Assembly: GCF_018873765.1 (NCBI RefSeq)
Contig: NC_057925.1
Coordinates: 49,240,010-49,304,009, forward strand
Source: Telopea speciosissima
Taxonomy: Eukaryota > Streptophyta > Magnoliopsida > Proteales > Proteaceae
Direction: 5' to 3'
Length of the DNA stretch: 64,000 bases
This document shows positions 1 through 11,784 of the stretch, piece by piece; the stretch's first letter is position 1; each line of letters starts with the position of its first letter. Under the pieces are notes generated by a model. That model did no database searches and was not told the DNA's origin. It saw only the letters and a program-made list of their open reading frames with translations. Made by a program: the position numbers and the translations under genes.

Positions 1-980
1 TTTTCTGCCTATTTTCTGTTATAACAATTAAAATGCTAAAACATAGTTACGGGGACCAACAATTGTTAGGGGCAACCAGGTGTGATACCTTCTAGTTTAA
101 CTTGGACGCAGGTCAGAATCGGGTTTGAAGTTCATCCTGGTCAGTATTCCGCATTCTAGGATGGTAAACTGATGCAGTTAAGATTGTCCAATCGGGTAAA
201 TAGAGCCATCAAAAGACTTTATTTTGGCCCATGGTTAAGTTCCATGGACCTTGGGCTTCTTAATTTTGGGTTTATTGATGTAATGGGCCTAATTTATAAG
301 CCCATAAAGTGGGGGATAAAGTTAGTACACGAAATTATTAGTTGACTTGAGTGTTAGTTAGATTAGAATACCTAATGGTCCTAATATCTAGACAGAGTTC
401 TGTTTCGAGTTTATTTACTTTATTGAGTGTGTGAGTGTGATTAAGAATACTTTTACGAGTCAAATTATGAATTTTAGAAGGTCTTTATAAGTGTAATACA
501 CCCACATCAATTAGAGATGATTTGAGGTAAAGAATATGAACTTTTTAAGAGTTTTGGTACTATTGAGCAGTGCATACGGAAATGGTATCCCAAACCTGAT
601 TTCTTTTCTTTTCTTCTCTCTTCTTCCTCCCAAGAAGATTGATCTCATCTTTTCTCTCTCCCCTTCTATCGATCTGATTTCTTCCCTTAACAATGCAGTT
701 GTTTCCTTCATCTTAGATCTGATCACAGATTTGATCATTGGTCATGCTTGCATTCGAGATCCATAACCTGGATTTTCAGATTGCAATACAAACCCTTTCT
801 TATATTTTACCCAAAGTATCACATTTTCATGAGAACATCTATCAGCATAACAACCATGTTCACAACAGGAAGAAATGTTCATTTTTCTCCCATGCAAATT
901 TGAAATTAGTAAAGTATAAACAATTATCAGTTAGCATGTACTTCACCAGCTCCAAAAAATTTGTAGAATCTGAAACTAAC
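1..980. other. Intronic sequence at left edge, no exon seen
   Basis: This stretch lies 3' of the last visible exon of the NOP2-type gene on the minus strand, so it is probably intron. No continuation of the methyltransferase protein (the segment leading to the PCSGTG catalytic motif) was found on the minus strand. A pyrimidine-rich block at about 598-665 and the surrounding sequence look like a decayed LTR fragment, but I found no matching second LTR, primer-binding site or coding domain, so that is only a guess. Confidence 0.4.
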
Positions 981-3900
981 CTCCTTCCCATCATAATTAC
1001 ACACAATGGTGTTTGTTACACCCATACGATGCAAGTTTGCAGCCAATGACTTGAGTCTAGGCTCCTTCAACTCATTTGCATAAATTATACCTGGAGAAGA
1101 TTACATTCATGAATTAAAAAAGATGAAAAAATAAAAAGAAAACAAGAATCCATACTAAACAAAAAGAAACGAAAGTACTAAATGGGACCAACAAATGACT
1201 GCCCTTGCACAAAGATACTAAAAAAAAATTTAAAAGAAAATATGTGTGTGTGTGTATAACAAAGGCTACTAATCAAATCTTATGCAGGAACCAGAGCAGT
1301 TAAGTACGACCCAATCTTACACTGATTTGGTTGGGATATAAAAGAGAAGGATCTGTCTCTCCTTACAGTAGTAACACTGGATCTTTTCCATTTTTCTTCT
1401 ATGCATTTGCCCCCGGGGGATGGGTGACGAAAACAGCTAGGAAATCCAGACCAGTTTCCTATCTTTTTTTTCTTTGGTGTGGGGGGGGGGGGGGGGGGGG
1501 TTAGGGGAGAAATGATAGGTTTTCTATCAAGTAACTTAAATAGGTGCTAAAAAAATTTCTTCCTTTTCTTTTGTCTCTGAAGCAACCAACACTGGGATAA
1601 ATGAATCTCAAAAAATTGAAAAAGAAAAGAAAGATGGGAGAACACAACTTTTTCTTCAAACATATTACGAATGATACTTTTATTAATAATAAGGAGAAAG
1701 CAGGGACTATTAGCCAAAAAACCAAAGATAAAATTAAGGGGAAGGGTTTTGTGCACGGTTGTGCATGGTGCACGCAGATGCACAAAGCCGTTGGATGGGG
1801 ATGAGGGTCTGCGGTGCACCCCCTTAACTCCATCTGACGGCTGTGTGCATGGTCACGACCGTGCACACAACCTTTTCCTATAAAATAAAGGCAAGAGCAC
1901 AAAGTTGCTGGAAATGGCATGCAGGTTACTCAGAAGAAATGAATTTTTGCTTTAATTTTTTTTAAACTATAAAAAAAGGTGAATGAAGAATCGATACCTC
2001 CTACCTACCCCCTCCAATCCCCAAAAAAAGCAAGATTATTCATAAAAATTTACTGTACAATAACATTTGTGCTTTCTCAAATATAGGTATAGTTAAATTT
2101 TGACTACAGGCAATAGCTACAATACAGTGATCCAGAGTAGTCCTCACAACAAAATAGTTTTATTTGTGTTAACTACATTATTACCAAACTTAATATTTGA
2201 AAGAAAAAAAAAAGGGGAAAGTATCCATAGAAGCATTGGGAACAACAGACTTATGATAACTCATTGATTCAAACATTGTACATACCAGTGTTCTTCATAA
2301 GAGATGCAATATAAGTTGTTTTACCACCAGGTGCAGCCCTGTGACAAGTAACTGATATCAGGAAAACACAAAGAATGCTTAGATGATGCAGTGGCACTGT
2401 GACAGTTACCATATGCGAATGTTAGAAAATGGTGACATTGCCAAATTACTTTTGCAATCTTTTCCCCTTTCTTTTCTTAAAAAGAAAAATAAACTTCACC
2501 GTTAAGAGTTAAGACAACCAAATAATAACATTTATCTTCTGGTTTATTCCAGTGAAAGAAAATATCAGTGAAATAATTCACTTAACAGAAAATTATAAAA
2601 AATTAATAAATAATTTAAGAGTTCCATTGATGCAGTATCACTCGACCATAGTTGTCAAGGCGTCACGTCACCTAGGCATCCAGGCGGCTTTGCCTGGACT
2701 GGTGCATTGGTTGCCTAGGTGATGCCTTGGTGCCTTGCTGGTGTCACCTTAATTTTTGCCCCCCTTGACCGCCTTGGTTCGCCTAAGTGCCATGACAACC
2801 ATGCATTCGACTGGTTGGACCAGCATGACCAAGTCTGGAAACCCAAACCCAGACAGAACAGGCCCAACTCGGGTTTTTGGTCCAATAGGGGTGGGAAGTA
2901 GTTTAATCTTTATGCCTTTATTTTATTATGTTGTTAAATCTTTTTTTTTAATGATTATGTGATTCCCTCTCCCCTGTAACTCTGAACTCTGAGATCTCAT
3001 CTCAGATTTCTTCCCTTCTCTAACCGGCCCTTCACCAATTTGGTATCAGAGCCAAATTTTCTTCTCTTTCTTTCTCATTTTTTACGTTACTGTTCTATCG
3101 TAACAATACCAACAGCATCCTTTGTTGTTCGATACTTCCCCTCCCTCCCCCTGCGCTATCACCCTCCCACTCATCCCTTTGATACCCACAGTAAACCCCA
3201 TCCTTTTGATTCCCACAACTCACCCATTCCTTCGACTCCCACAGCAAATCCCCTCCCTTCGATTCTCACAGACAACCCCTACTGCCTTCCTTTTACCCAT
3301 TGACCTCAATCAACCCCCCCTCAACAGTTCAACTCCTATAGTGGTGAAACTGATACAAAAATTGACACCCACACTGAACATGTCGATACCCTCACCACAG
3401 CTGTCAGTTTTATCCAGACTATGAGTGGCATCTATGCAAGCTTCCCTTGACTGACTGGTGGCTTCAGATAAAGGAAAGAGTCTCATGCAGTTTGGGGATT
3501 CTTCCAACTCTGTCCCACAGGGCCCATCTCATGTTGCACCATTGCCACTATTGCCACCACCATCATATGGAGCTGGTCGACATGATGATACCCTTTACGG
3601 AGCTAAAAGAGAGCGAAGCTGGACATCCTCGATTTTTATGAGGATAACAACCCAGAACAGTAACTTGGATGGGTTCCCAGTTTAGAGACATTTTTTAGAT
3701 GGTACAGGTTAACTAAGGCTAGAAAGATTCTATTTGCAAAGGCCACAATGAAGGGCATGACACGAGTTTGGTGGATCAAGCACCAACAATAGAATCAGAC
3801 TTGAGGCATTGGGTTAGTAACTACTTGGGCCAAGATGAGTGAAGCCATGAACCAAAGATTCTTGCCTACTGACTACAAGCAACGCATGCACCTCAGGTTT

Positions 3901-6900
3901 GCACAGTTGGGACAAGAAAGCATGACAGTTGAGGGGTATATCGTTCGGTTTTACTATTTAGCTACTCAATCTGATTTTGAGTGGGATGAAGAGGTATTGG
4001 TGACACAATTCCTTTATGGTTTGCACCCTCATATCAGTGTTGAACTAGCATCCAGTCAACTGCCTACAATGGAGGATGGTGTACAGGTGGCATATCAGGT
4101 AGAAGAAAGTCTGAGGCGGCCATACCCTCAGAAGACTTCCACAGATACTTTCTCCAAGGGTGATAGTCTCAGTCAACAATAATCTTCTCCATAGGGAGAG
4201 TCATTCAACAGGCCACAGCTAGCTGGTCATCTACGGCACCTTCAAGGCCAAACTGCCCTTATTCTCCACCTCGAAATGGCTCCAACAAACCTCCTATGAA
4301 GCCACGGGCTGAACTACAGTGATTCTCATGCGAGAGGTATAGACACTTTTCTGCTCAGTGTCCTAATTGTCTGGTTTTTTCGCTTGATAAAGAAGAATTT
4401 ATGGCTGCTGCTTCAGAAGAGAAATAGAGGAATAATCTAGTACTTTTGGAGTCAGAGCGCAATCCTGAACCTAGTGAAGTCAATGACAGCGATAGTGAGG
4501 GAAAGCCGCAACATTGTTACGGTCTTTGTCCACTTTTGAATATACACAAGGTTTCCAAAGATGATGATTGGCGTCGAAATAGTATTTTCCAGACCAAAGT
4601 GAGATGCAACAATAGTCTATGTACCATAGTAATCGACAACGGTAGTTGCACCAAGCCCGTCTCTAAAGACGTTGTTCGCAAACTCAATTTAAAGACAGAG
4701 TTGCATCCTAACCCTTAAAAAGTTGCGTGGATGAACAACACTAATCTTAAGATCAACAATCAGCATTTGCTCACGTTTTCTATTAGCAGGTTGATCGACA
4801 AAGTGCAATGTGATGTCCTACCCTTAAAGGTCTATCACATCCTCTTGGGGATGGAGAGACGCAACATTGTTACGTTCTTCGTCCACTTTTTACTATACAC
4901 AAGCTTTCTGAAGAGGATGATTGGCGTCGAAATAGTATTTTCCAGATCAAAGTGAGATGCAACAGTAGTCTGTGCACCATAGTAATTGACAATGGTAGTT
5001 GCACCAATCCCGTCTCTAAAGACGATGTTCGCAAACTCGATTTAAAGACAGAGTTGCATCCTAACCCCTAAAAGGTTGCGTGGATGTACAACACTAACCT
5101 TAAGATCAACGATCAGCGTTTGCTCATGTATTCTATTAGCAGGTTGATCGACAAAGTGCAATGCAATGTCCTACCCTTAAAGGTCTGTCACATCATCTTG
5201 GGGCGTTCGTGGTTGTTTGATAAGAAGGCTCAACATTGTGGTCATGAGAACACTTACTCCTTCAAACACAATGGATTCGAAATGAAGTTCCTCCCAGCTA
5301 AGGACCTTCCGTCAATCAAGCTTCAGCAGATAGCAGGATCTTTTCTCCTCCAACGTCTCAAATCAGATGGTCTCCTTGGTCCTTGTCCAAACTTGACGGA
5401 GTCAAGTTCTTTTCAGAGGAGGAGAATTGATGTAGTAGCACTCGAATGGTTGGACTAGCACGACCGAGTTTGGAAGCTCAAATCTAGATGGAACCAGTCC
5501 AACCCGGGTTTTTGGTCCAATAGGGACTGGAATTAGTTTAATCTTTATGTCTTTATTATATCATGTTTGCATTGGATAGGATACGCAGGAATAGGTTAGT
5601 TATGTTGAACTCTATTTTAGTTTTAGAGTTGGATTAGGCGGTATAGTTTGATTGCAAGTTAGTTTCATTATTTCAATTAGGACTCTTTTGATTTTTGTCT
5701 AATTATACATTGTAATCCAATGAAGGGAGCACAGATTTGAAAACAGAAAAGTGTCGGTTGCTCAACTTGAGTGTGTAATGATTATGTGATTCCCTATCTC
5801 CCTTGTAACTCTTTACTCTGAGATCTCATCTCAGATTTTCTTCTCTTCTCTAACCGATCCTCCACCGTCCATACTCCTAGACCATGACTTATTCAAATCA
5901 TACGGATCAATACAAAGCAAGGTTTTATTCCAGCATGAAATGGGTATCAGGCTGGCTTAAAACTGGAAAGTCATTGAAATTTTAAGATTTATGTTGAAAA
6001 CACAAAAGAGAATTACTTAAATGTGAAAATAAGAAACTCTTAGTTTTCCTTTTCTTCTATTGAAAAAAAATATCCTAGAATTTAAATCGTATCTAGGTTT
6101 CTCTTCTATGTCTCCTATATCTCTACCAAGTTCTTATGCTTTGTCCTCAACTTTCCATTTGAACTCAAATTTATTTATTTTGTTTCGCAGTGTGAATCTT
6201 ACTCTAGTGACCATTGTACTCTGTATGAATTCCTAAAAGTTCAGCAAATTCACCAAGATCCCCAACCATTAAAACCCAATTCAAACCCAGTTGGCCTTCA
6301 ATCTCATAACTAAGAAATGTCAAGTTTCTAAAAATAAAATGGAATGCCAATTTTACTTAGTTCTTATTGCTGGTAATTGGATTTAGACTGCATTCTCACA
6401 GTTGCGATATAAAAGGATCTGCAATCTAAGAAGAAATTAAAGATTCAAACCTTGCAAAATCTTAGTGAAATGGTTGGAAATATGGTGCTTAGCATTAGTT
6501 AGTTCCAAACAATATTCGATAGACTTACGCCATATCTACAATTTGTTCCCTTTCTTGAGGAGCGAGGGCTATAACTGGCAAAAAGGAGCTTGCACTTTGT
6601 AGCTGTGAGCAAAAAAAGGAAAACGATATAAGATCTGAACATAACAAGTAATAGATACATAAAAACAGTGATAACTGAAACATTTTTAGAAAACTGCAGC
6701 AAGTGCTTGAAACAAGAACTACCATGTAGTAGCCAGCCATATATTCAGGAGTCGCACCAATTGGTACTTGAGAATCATACACAACCAGTCCAACCTGCCA
6801 AGATGCCACTGACTTTAAATTCCTGATAACAGAAAAGTAAATTTGAAGACTGGGTGAACATACTGGAAAAGCTTTACCTTCGACCACTTGCTTAATGGAT

Positions 6901-8268
6901 CCAAGTTTACCCCTCTGTTTATCAACACATCAGCCAAATCCCGTCTACGTGTCTGTATATAACACGAAAGTTATTTCATAAAGAGACTTTTTTTTCTTGG
7001 GGGGCTGAGGAAAGACAGTTTGTTGATCAAATAAAAGTGAAAACTGGCGATAAGTCAGTGAAATACTACCTATATTATTAAAATATGTAAAGAACATTGA
7101 ACTTCCCACTTTTTTCCTTTAAAGTATTAGTTGGTAGACAAATTGGTCTAGGCTTTTCAAAAGCTTCAATAAGCTCTACAAGCTCAACGACTGGAAACAT
7201 CTGCAAACAGAAGACAAGAAATTGAAAATCGACACTAAAATAAGATATCACAATTGCCAAAAGAGAATTGTGTTAGAAAATACCTCGACCAAAACGCTAA
7301 TCAAGAAGTCATTGTAACCATGGTAAGAACCCAAATCCCTCTTAAGTTGGTCAGTGTAATCCTTCCGTGTTGCTCCCTCTTGTCTTAAAGACTTAAAATT
7401 TGAAAGAACTCGAACAACTAGGAGCAGAGGATCAAAGCATTGACAAGTCAACTAAAAAAGTTGGGAGAACCGGATAAAAAAAAACACACAGAAAGAAAAA
7501 GTAAAGGCAGCTAGAAGGAGCCACTACACTACACATACTCACTTTCTTTTATCCTCCGTTGAAGATTCGGAAGATCGGGGGGTCGTTGTGCCTCTTCTTC
7601 AAGCTCCTAAATTTATTCAGAAACAAACATAATTAAGCTCAAAGCGAGATTTGCAATCCACATAAACAGCAGCGTACCATGGAAAGAGAGATATAGAGAG
7701 AGAGAAAAGACTATAAGAGAGTAAACCTCTGGAGTGGGCAAGCGGAACTCGTCCGATTCTTCTTTAATGTTAAGCTGCAATTCCTCTTCTGCTTCTTCTT
7801 CTTCCCTGGCCTTCTCTTCATCGATTGCTCTGGACTTCTCTTCTATAGTTGAGTCTCCTGAATCAGAATACGAGTCCGAATCTGAACTCGAAACCTTCTC
7901 TGCAGTACATAAGCCAGCCAGAACTCAATAGTCAATACAGCATTCAATTCCCAGAAGAAAAAGATACAAAAAGGAAGAGCGCTGATAAAAATTAATTCGA
8001 GAATTAAAGGACCTTCTTCCTCGCTTCCTTGGAGAAAATCCTCGGCGAAGACATCGTCACCGTCGGAAGAAATTTCAGAAGCAGAGTCATCTCCTCCTTT
8101 TTCTCCTTCTTCTACTTCGTGCTCATTTGGGCTATCAGAATCCTCCAGAAGGTCAAGCTCTTTCGGCGGTTTGTCGGAGAATGAATCCTTCTTCTGCTTC
8201 TTCTTAGGTGGATGTGTAGGTTTTTGTGGCTTTAGGCCCTTCTTCTTGTTAACGGCAGCCCCTGCCAT
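981..8268 (-). CDS. NOP2: NOP2/NSUN1-type 25S/28S rRNA (cytosine-C5)-methyltransferase, 5' part
   Basis: Nucleolar SAM-dependent enzyme that methylates large-subunit rRNA and supports 60S ribosome assembly (yeast Nop2, Arabidopsis OLI2 family). Exons read on the minus strand: 8268-8013, 7899-7727, 7606-7543, 7417-7284, 7200-7117, 6952-6878, 6794-6723, 6602-6529, 2338-2286, 1090-981; every junction keeps frame. The N-terminus is Lys-rich then Asp/Glu/Ser-rich, as expected of a nucleolar protein. Diagnostic motifs follow: [41 protein letters not shown], the SAM-binding AAPGGKT split over two exons, KNTG, and [17 protein letters not shown]. The catalytic PCSGTG and TC motifs must lie beyond base 1. 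Family identity is secure from these motifs. Odd: the intron after 7117 starts GA rather than GT, and intron 8 (6528-2339) is enlarged by a retrotransposon. The start is the only ATG opening the charged N-terminus. Confidence 0.9.
1481..1500. repeat. Poly-G run of 20
   Basis: Twenty consecutive G residues inside an intron of the NOP2-type gene. Such runs are prone to slippage and assembly error, and can form quadruplexes. The length should be treated as approximate. Confidence 0.9.
1742..1876. mobile_element. Palindromic MITE-like element (GTGCACGGT ends)
   Basis: The left arm begins near GTGCACGGTTGTGCATGG and the right arm ends with the near inverse CCATGGTC... form read as TGCATGGTCACGACCGTGCAC; inner arms also pair (AAGCCGTTGGATGG against CCATCTGACGGCTGT). 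About 135 bp, no coding capacity. It lies in an intron of the NOP2-type gene. Classified by structure only; no clear target-site duplication was identified. Confidence 0.55.
2628..3037 (+). repeat. 5' LTR of the gag-only element
   Basis: Starts TGATGCAG and ends CTTCACCA just before the primer-binding site. Compared with the 3' LTR it carries a 157 bp nested MITE near its start and has lost roughly 185 bp of the central region. Shared blocks include GGGTTTTTGGTCCAATAGGG and the terminal TGTAACTCT...GAGATCTCATCTCAGATT segment. Confidence 0.85.
2647..2803. mobile_element. Nested 157 bp MITE with 8 bp target duplication
   Basis: Termini CATAGTTGTCA and, inverted, CATGGTTGTCA match at 10 of 11 positions. 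It is flanked by CACTCGAC (2639-2646) and CATTCGAC (2804-2811), an 8 bp duplication with one mismatch; the 3' LTR shows the uninterrupted site. The interior is rich in CCTAGGC/GCCTTGG words. An 8 bp duplication suggests hAT-type mobilisation. It is clearly younger than the LTR it interrupts. Confidence 0.8.
3041..3052 (+). promoter_or_regulatory. Primer-binding site, initiator-Met tRNA type
   Basis: TGGTATCAGAGC lies three bases after the 5' LTR end, the usual plant LTR-retrotransposon site complementary to the 3' end of initiator methionine tRNA. Confidence 0.85.
3690..4181 (+). pseudogene. Decayed Ty3-type gag of the gag-only element
   Basis: Reads as a retrotransposon capsid region: [20 protein letters not shown], two stops near 3790-3800, then the open [18 protein letters not shown] and [16 protein letters not shown] segment ending in a run of hydrophilic residues and a stop at 4180. 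These are hallmarks of the plant Retrotrans_gag family. Further on, near 4319-4365, a zinc-knuckle remnant ([11 protein letters not shown]) survives but its first Cys codon has become TGA. Stops and frame changes mean no full gag can now be made. Confidence 0.75.
4507..5212 (+). repeat. 353 bp tandem duplication inside the retropepsin-like region
   Basis: Two adjacent copies, 4507-4859 and 4860-about 5212, share the start CGCAACATTGTTACG and the same order of blocks. Each encodes a retropepsin-like stretch ([11 protein letters not shown], where aspartic proteases usually have DTGAS or DSGAS), then [22 protein letters not shown]. After copy 2 the frame continues into [21 protein letters not shown], the normal downstream sequence. 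The D-N-G-S variant and stops suggest non-functional protease copies. Confidence 0.75.
5428..5867 (+). repeat. 3' LTR of the gag-only element
   Basis: 440 bp, begins TGATGTAGTAGCACTCG and ends CTCCACCG (canonical CA end changed to CG), directly followed by the TCCAT duplication. It preserves the full-length LTR lacking the nested MITE and the central deletion seen in the 5' LTR. Confidence 0.85.
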
Positions 8269-8573
8269 CGAAACTGTTTAGAGAGCACAGATGATCTTGT
8301 TTCGCAGTTGATATTTGAAGTTTAAACAAAGAAACGAAGTAAGAAAAGACTAACAGAAACAGAGTCGGAGAGGTTTAAAAACACTCACGGTCCAAGTTCC
8401 CGAACAAAACCCTACACGCACTATACCTGCAATAGCACAATCGGTCTGAACCGGTCGTGCATTTCCTGCGCCCAGCCGCATGAATTTACCAATCATGCCC
8501 CCAATGAAATAAAAAATCTCATTAAGGTAAATCCTCATGTGCGCACTCTCATTGACGATTGACCCCACACTAG

Positions 8574-8709
8574 TGCTGTAGTGCGGTGGGATCTATCTCT
8601 CCTCCAGCGGTGGGAGTTGGAGGGTCCAGCCCAACAAAACATGGGAGTTTTGGTCATTTCACAGGTGGGCCCCAAGCTCTCGCCATGGTTGGAGGAGAGC
8701 CAAATTGAG
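8574..8709. mobile_element. Palindromic MITE, GGTCATTTCACA family
   Basis: Arms CTCTCCTCCAGCGGTGGGAG and, inverted from the right end, GCTCTCCTCCAACCATGGCG. The core contains GGTCATTTCACAGGTGGGCCC. A closely related longer copy is at 40540-40748 and a partial at 17065-17155. It lies about 300 bp upstream of the NOP2-type start codon and could affect that promoter. Confidence 0.6.
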
Positions 8710-8802
8710 TGCAAGTGCTACACGACAACAAATATCATGTTCTTAAATTAAAAAAAAGAGGGAGTTACAAAAGAATAAAAAAAAAGAGAGAAAGAACGTT
8801 AA

Positions 8803-8963
8803 TCGGTGCTGCAGCGTGGCATGTACCTGCACCCTGGCACAGTCATACACGAATTGACCGGCGCACCCCTGGAAAGGCAAAAAGGGCCAGGGGTGCTCCG
8901 ATCATTTCGCATGCGGTTGTGCCTAGGCGTAGGTACACATTGCGTTGCGGCACCGATTAGTAG
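8803..8963. mobile_element. Palindromic MITE with TAATCGGTGC ends
   Basis: Left end TTAATCGGTGCTGCAGCG; right end inverted CTAATCGGTGCCGCAACG. Inner arms share TGTACCTGC/TGTACCTACG. About 160 bp, no coding capacity. Confidence 0.6.
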
Positions 8964-8969
8964 TCATTT

Positions 8970-11330
8970 GCCACCAAAAAAAAAAAAGGGAAAAAAAAGG
9001 TTGTTGGTTGCATGCAGCTTGTGCCCAGACATAGGAAGGGTAAAATGACCACCTTGCCCCTATGAAATGAAATATCTCACTCCTATTGAATACCCACCAC
9101 ACGCATTCTCATTGGCCCTCACGTTAGTGTAGGGGCCACACATCCTAGTAATGATCCTCCTCTCAAAAACATAATATTTTAAGTTCGAGATGTTTGACTA
9201 ACATTTCTTACATTGTCCTTTCTCTTATTCTCAAAAACTATAAGTTAATATAAAAAAATGTTTTCAAAATAATTTGAAAGTAATTTATCATCACGTAATT
9301 CTCAAAAGCTTACATTGTCATGTATGCTTTTGAATTATACATATGAAATGATAAGATTTTACATCCCTTAAATAAAAAATATATTATATTAAAAAGAGCA
9401 AAAAAATTAAGATTACAAATCACGTAGATTTTAGAATATATTAAGTTGCTTAGATTTTTAATCATGTAGATTTTAAAACATATCAAGTTACTTTTGTTCA
9501 GATACCTCAGTTTGTCACCCTGAAGATATGCACGACAATGATAATATGATGACGATAATGATTGGGATCGAGTTTATGGTTTTGAATGTCTTGTATCACT
9601 CCAAGGTCTGAGCTAATGATTTGAACCATCTTAAAATGGTCAAGATTTTGAAAAATTATCAAAAAAACATGTTTGAAAAGGTTGACAGTGTCAAAGGAAA
9701 GTCAAACAACCTTCAATTAGTTTGTTACTAAAAGTGCTTTTTTTTTCAAAATTAAAATCCTTGCATTCAAAAATGGTTAAAAAATGACTTTATTTGACAT
9801 TGATTTAAAAAAGATTCTATTTATGGGTCTCATGGAACCCACTTTCAAATAGTTTTTCAGTATATTTTGACTAAAATAGTTTATGATTTTTATAGTATTA
9901 GATAGGAAAGTTCGTAATAGTCGTATTGACAGATATTGTAAACCTTATATTTTGAATTGAAATTGCTTAGCCCTAATCCTAATTTATCCTGATATACCAA
10001 GCCTGTACTTGGGCCCAACTGCGCAAGAGACTCCAGCCCCTTGGGAGGGCTCAACGCCTCAACTCAACATAGAACCCAAATTTCATTACGTATTAATCAA
10101 GTACTCCTATGTCTGAGCACAATAAACAGTACAAAATACAAACTACATGGCAACCTAACTCCAAGTTAAAGGGTCGGGTTAGGTCAGACCCAGAATCGGT
10201 AGGTTCGATCGAACACCTGACGAGCTAGGACCCCACACCGGGACTACCTGATTGTTAAACTTGCCGGGCTTAAGCCTGACATGTTTAGTAATTGGGCCGG
10301 GCCTGGAATTGAAACCCCTAATGAGGAGGTGGTGGTGGTAGGTCCCACATAATGTAATTAATGAAAGAATTGAATAAAAAAAATGTAAAAAGGGGAAGAA
10401 AAAAAAAAAAACATGAACAGAGAAATGAAGGTTGTTTTAGGAACTCCGGTTTTGTTTTCTTCTTAGGCCCATGAAGGCATGAACAATAATAACCTTTAGG
10501 GATTACGTAAATGGATCCTCTCCAATTCCCTAAAGTGTGTAGTGTGGCAGTTCGGGGTGGAGATGTCAACACCTGGCAGTTTCGGATATCCAATGATCCG
10601 ATCTAGTTCATTGACTTTCGTTTTATTTTTTCTTTCTTATCGAGCAATGTTGGATGTCCGAATTGCTAGCACATCTCCACCCCGAATTGCCGCATTGCAC
10701 ACTTCTAGGGAATTCGAGAGGATAATTCTCCTTAAGTAAATCTTTTAAAAATTGGAATTAATAGGTGTAAAACAAATTTCTAACCTATTTATCTTGTAAT
10801 TAATTTTCTTATCTAGTGGATCTAAGAAATTTTCCCTTTATTATTTGGGAGAGGATTCCCTACACTGCCTGAGTACAGTTTCGAGCAAATGACGGAGCCT
10901 CCTTTGGAATATAACAATAGGGGGAGAGACATTTATGATATATCGACCACTCACATGTGACATGTGATGGGGTGTGTAATTTCATTTTTGGACGGGCATG
11001 TCCAAATCTTTTTTCTTATTATTTTCAAGAATATTCATAAAGTGTTATAAGGATTATGGAAATGGCTTAATGTTTCCTACGACACCCGCTCAAAATTGAA
11101 ACTACAATGTAACACCAGTAAAAATTATTCTAAATCCCCCCTATTTGAAGGAATTCCCTAAATACTTCCCTCCTTTTAGTGAAAGTGCACATGGGTGTCG
11201 GAGGAAATCCCTTTCCCTAATAAATATAGAGAATTAGAGATGTTAGGTTGTTTTTTTTTTTTTTTGGGGAAAGAGAGATGTTAGGTTGTTCAATGTGTAA
11301 GAAAGTTTACCAAAAAAAAAAAAAATGTGT
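8970..11330. other. AT-rich intergenic sequence
   Basis: No gene, RNA gene or complete element recognised. There is a poly-A/G tract at 8976-9000, and the motif CGGGCTTAAGCC-type GC patches near 10190-10310. Two near-inverse copies of a TCGGGGTGGAGATGTCAACA/TGTCCGAATTGCTAGCACAT-type arm at about 10500-10700 suggest another decayed palindromic element, not defined well enough to call. Confidence 0.4.
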
Positions 11331-11337
11331 AAGAGAG

Positions 11338-11462
11338 AATGCATCCAGCCGTTGGGCTGTGCCATACATATCCCTAGACATGCATCGAGATGTGTGTGAC
11401 ATAGTCCAACCCTTGGATGCCCCCTGGGTACTCCCTGGAGAGGAGCCGGATTCTCCCCACAT
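11338..11462. mobile_element. Palindromic MITE, GCATCCAGCCGTT family
   Basis: Left arm GCATCCAGCCGTTGGGCTG and right arm read inverted GCATCCAAGGGTTGGACT; the centre is CCCTAGACATGCATCGAG. A homologous element sits at 26690-26815. Structural call only. Confidence 0.6.
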
Positions 11463-11784
11463 AGGCCGTGAAGGTCTCATTAACTTTTCTGTGAACCATC
11501 AACTACCAGTAGGGTAGGTACACTGACCCATGGATAAGGCAATTTTCCACTTTTAGGATGCTCTTTATTCAGATATGATCCTCTACTGACCCATCGATAA
11601 GGCAACTTATCTCCTTCTCTCACTCCATGCTATATGACAGTTGGCCCTTTGGGAAATCATTTTAAAATTGTAAAATTGATCTCATATATCAAGCAAACTT
11701 TAACCTCCATAAATGTAGAGAGTCTATAGTTTCCATACTTTCCCAACAAGCCAAGTGAAAATTAATGGACACCCTAGTAAAGTT

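Larger units (their letters stand above)
2628..5867 (+). mobile_element. Non-autonomous gag/protease-only LTR retrotransposon (TR-GAG-like)
   Basis: Complete element in intron 8 of the NOP2-type gene, inserted antisense to it. A 5 bp target duplication TCCAT flanks it (2623-2627 and 5868-5872). LTRs lie at 2628-3037 and 5428-5867 and begin TGATG. A tRNA-iMet-type primer-binding site TGGTATCAGAGC follows the 5' LTR at 3041, and a purine-rich AGAGGAGGAGAA tract precedes the 3' LTR. The 2.4 kb interior encodes only a decayed gag and retropepsin-like segments; I see no reverse transcriptase, RNase H or integrase. This matches the described plant class of terminal-repeat elements carrying GAG. Mobility would have needed enzymes from a Ty3-type partner. 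Confidence 0.85.

Noticed and set aside
738..1049. 103-codon plus-strand frame
   Set aside because: It is antisense to the NOP2-type exon at 1090-981 plus intron; no independent support.
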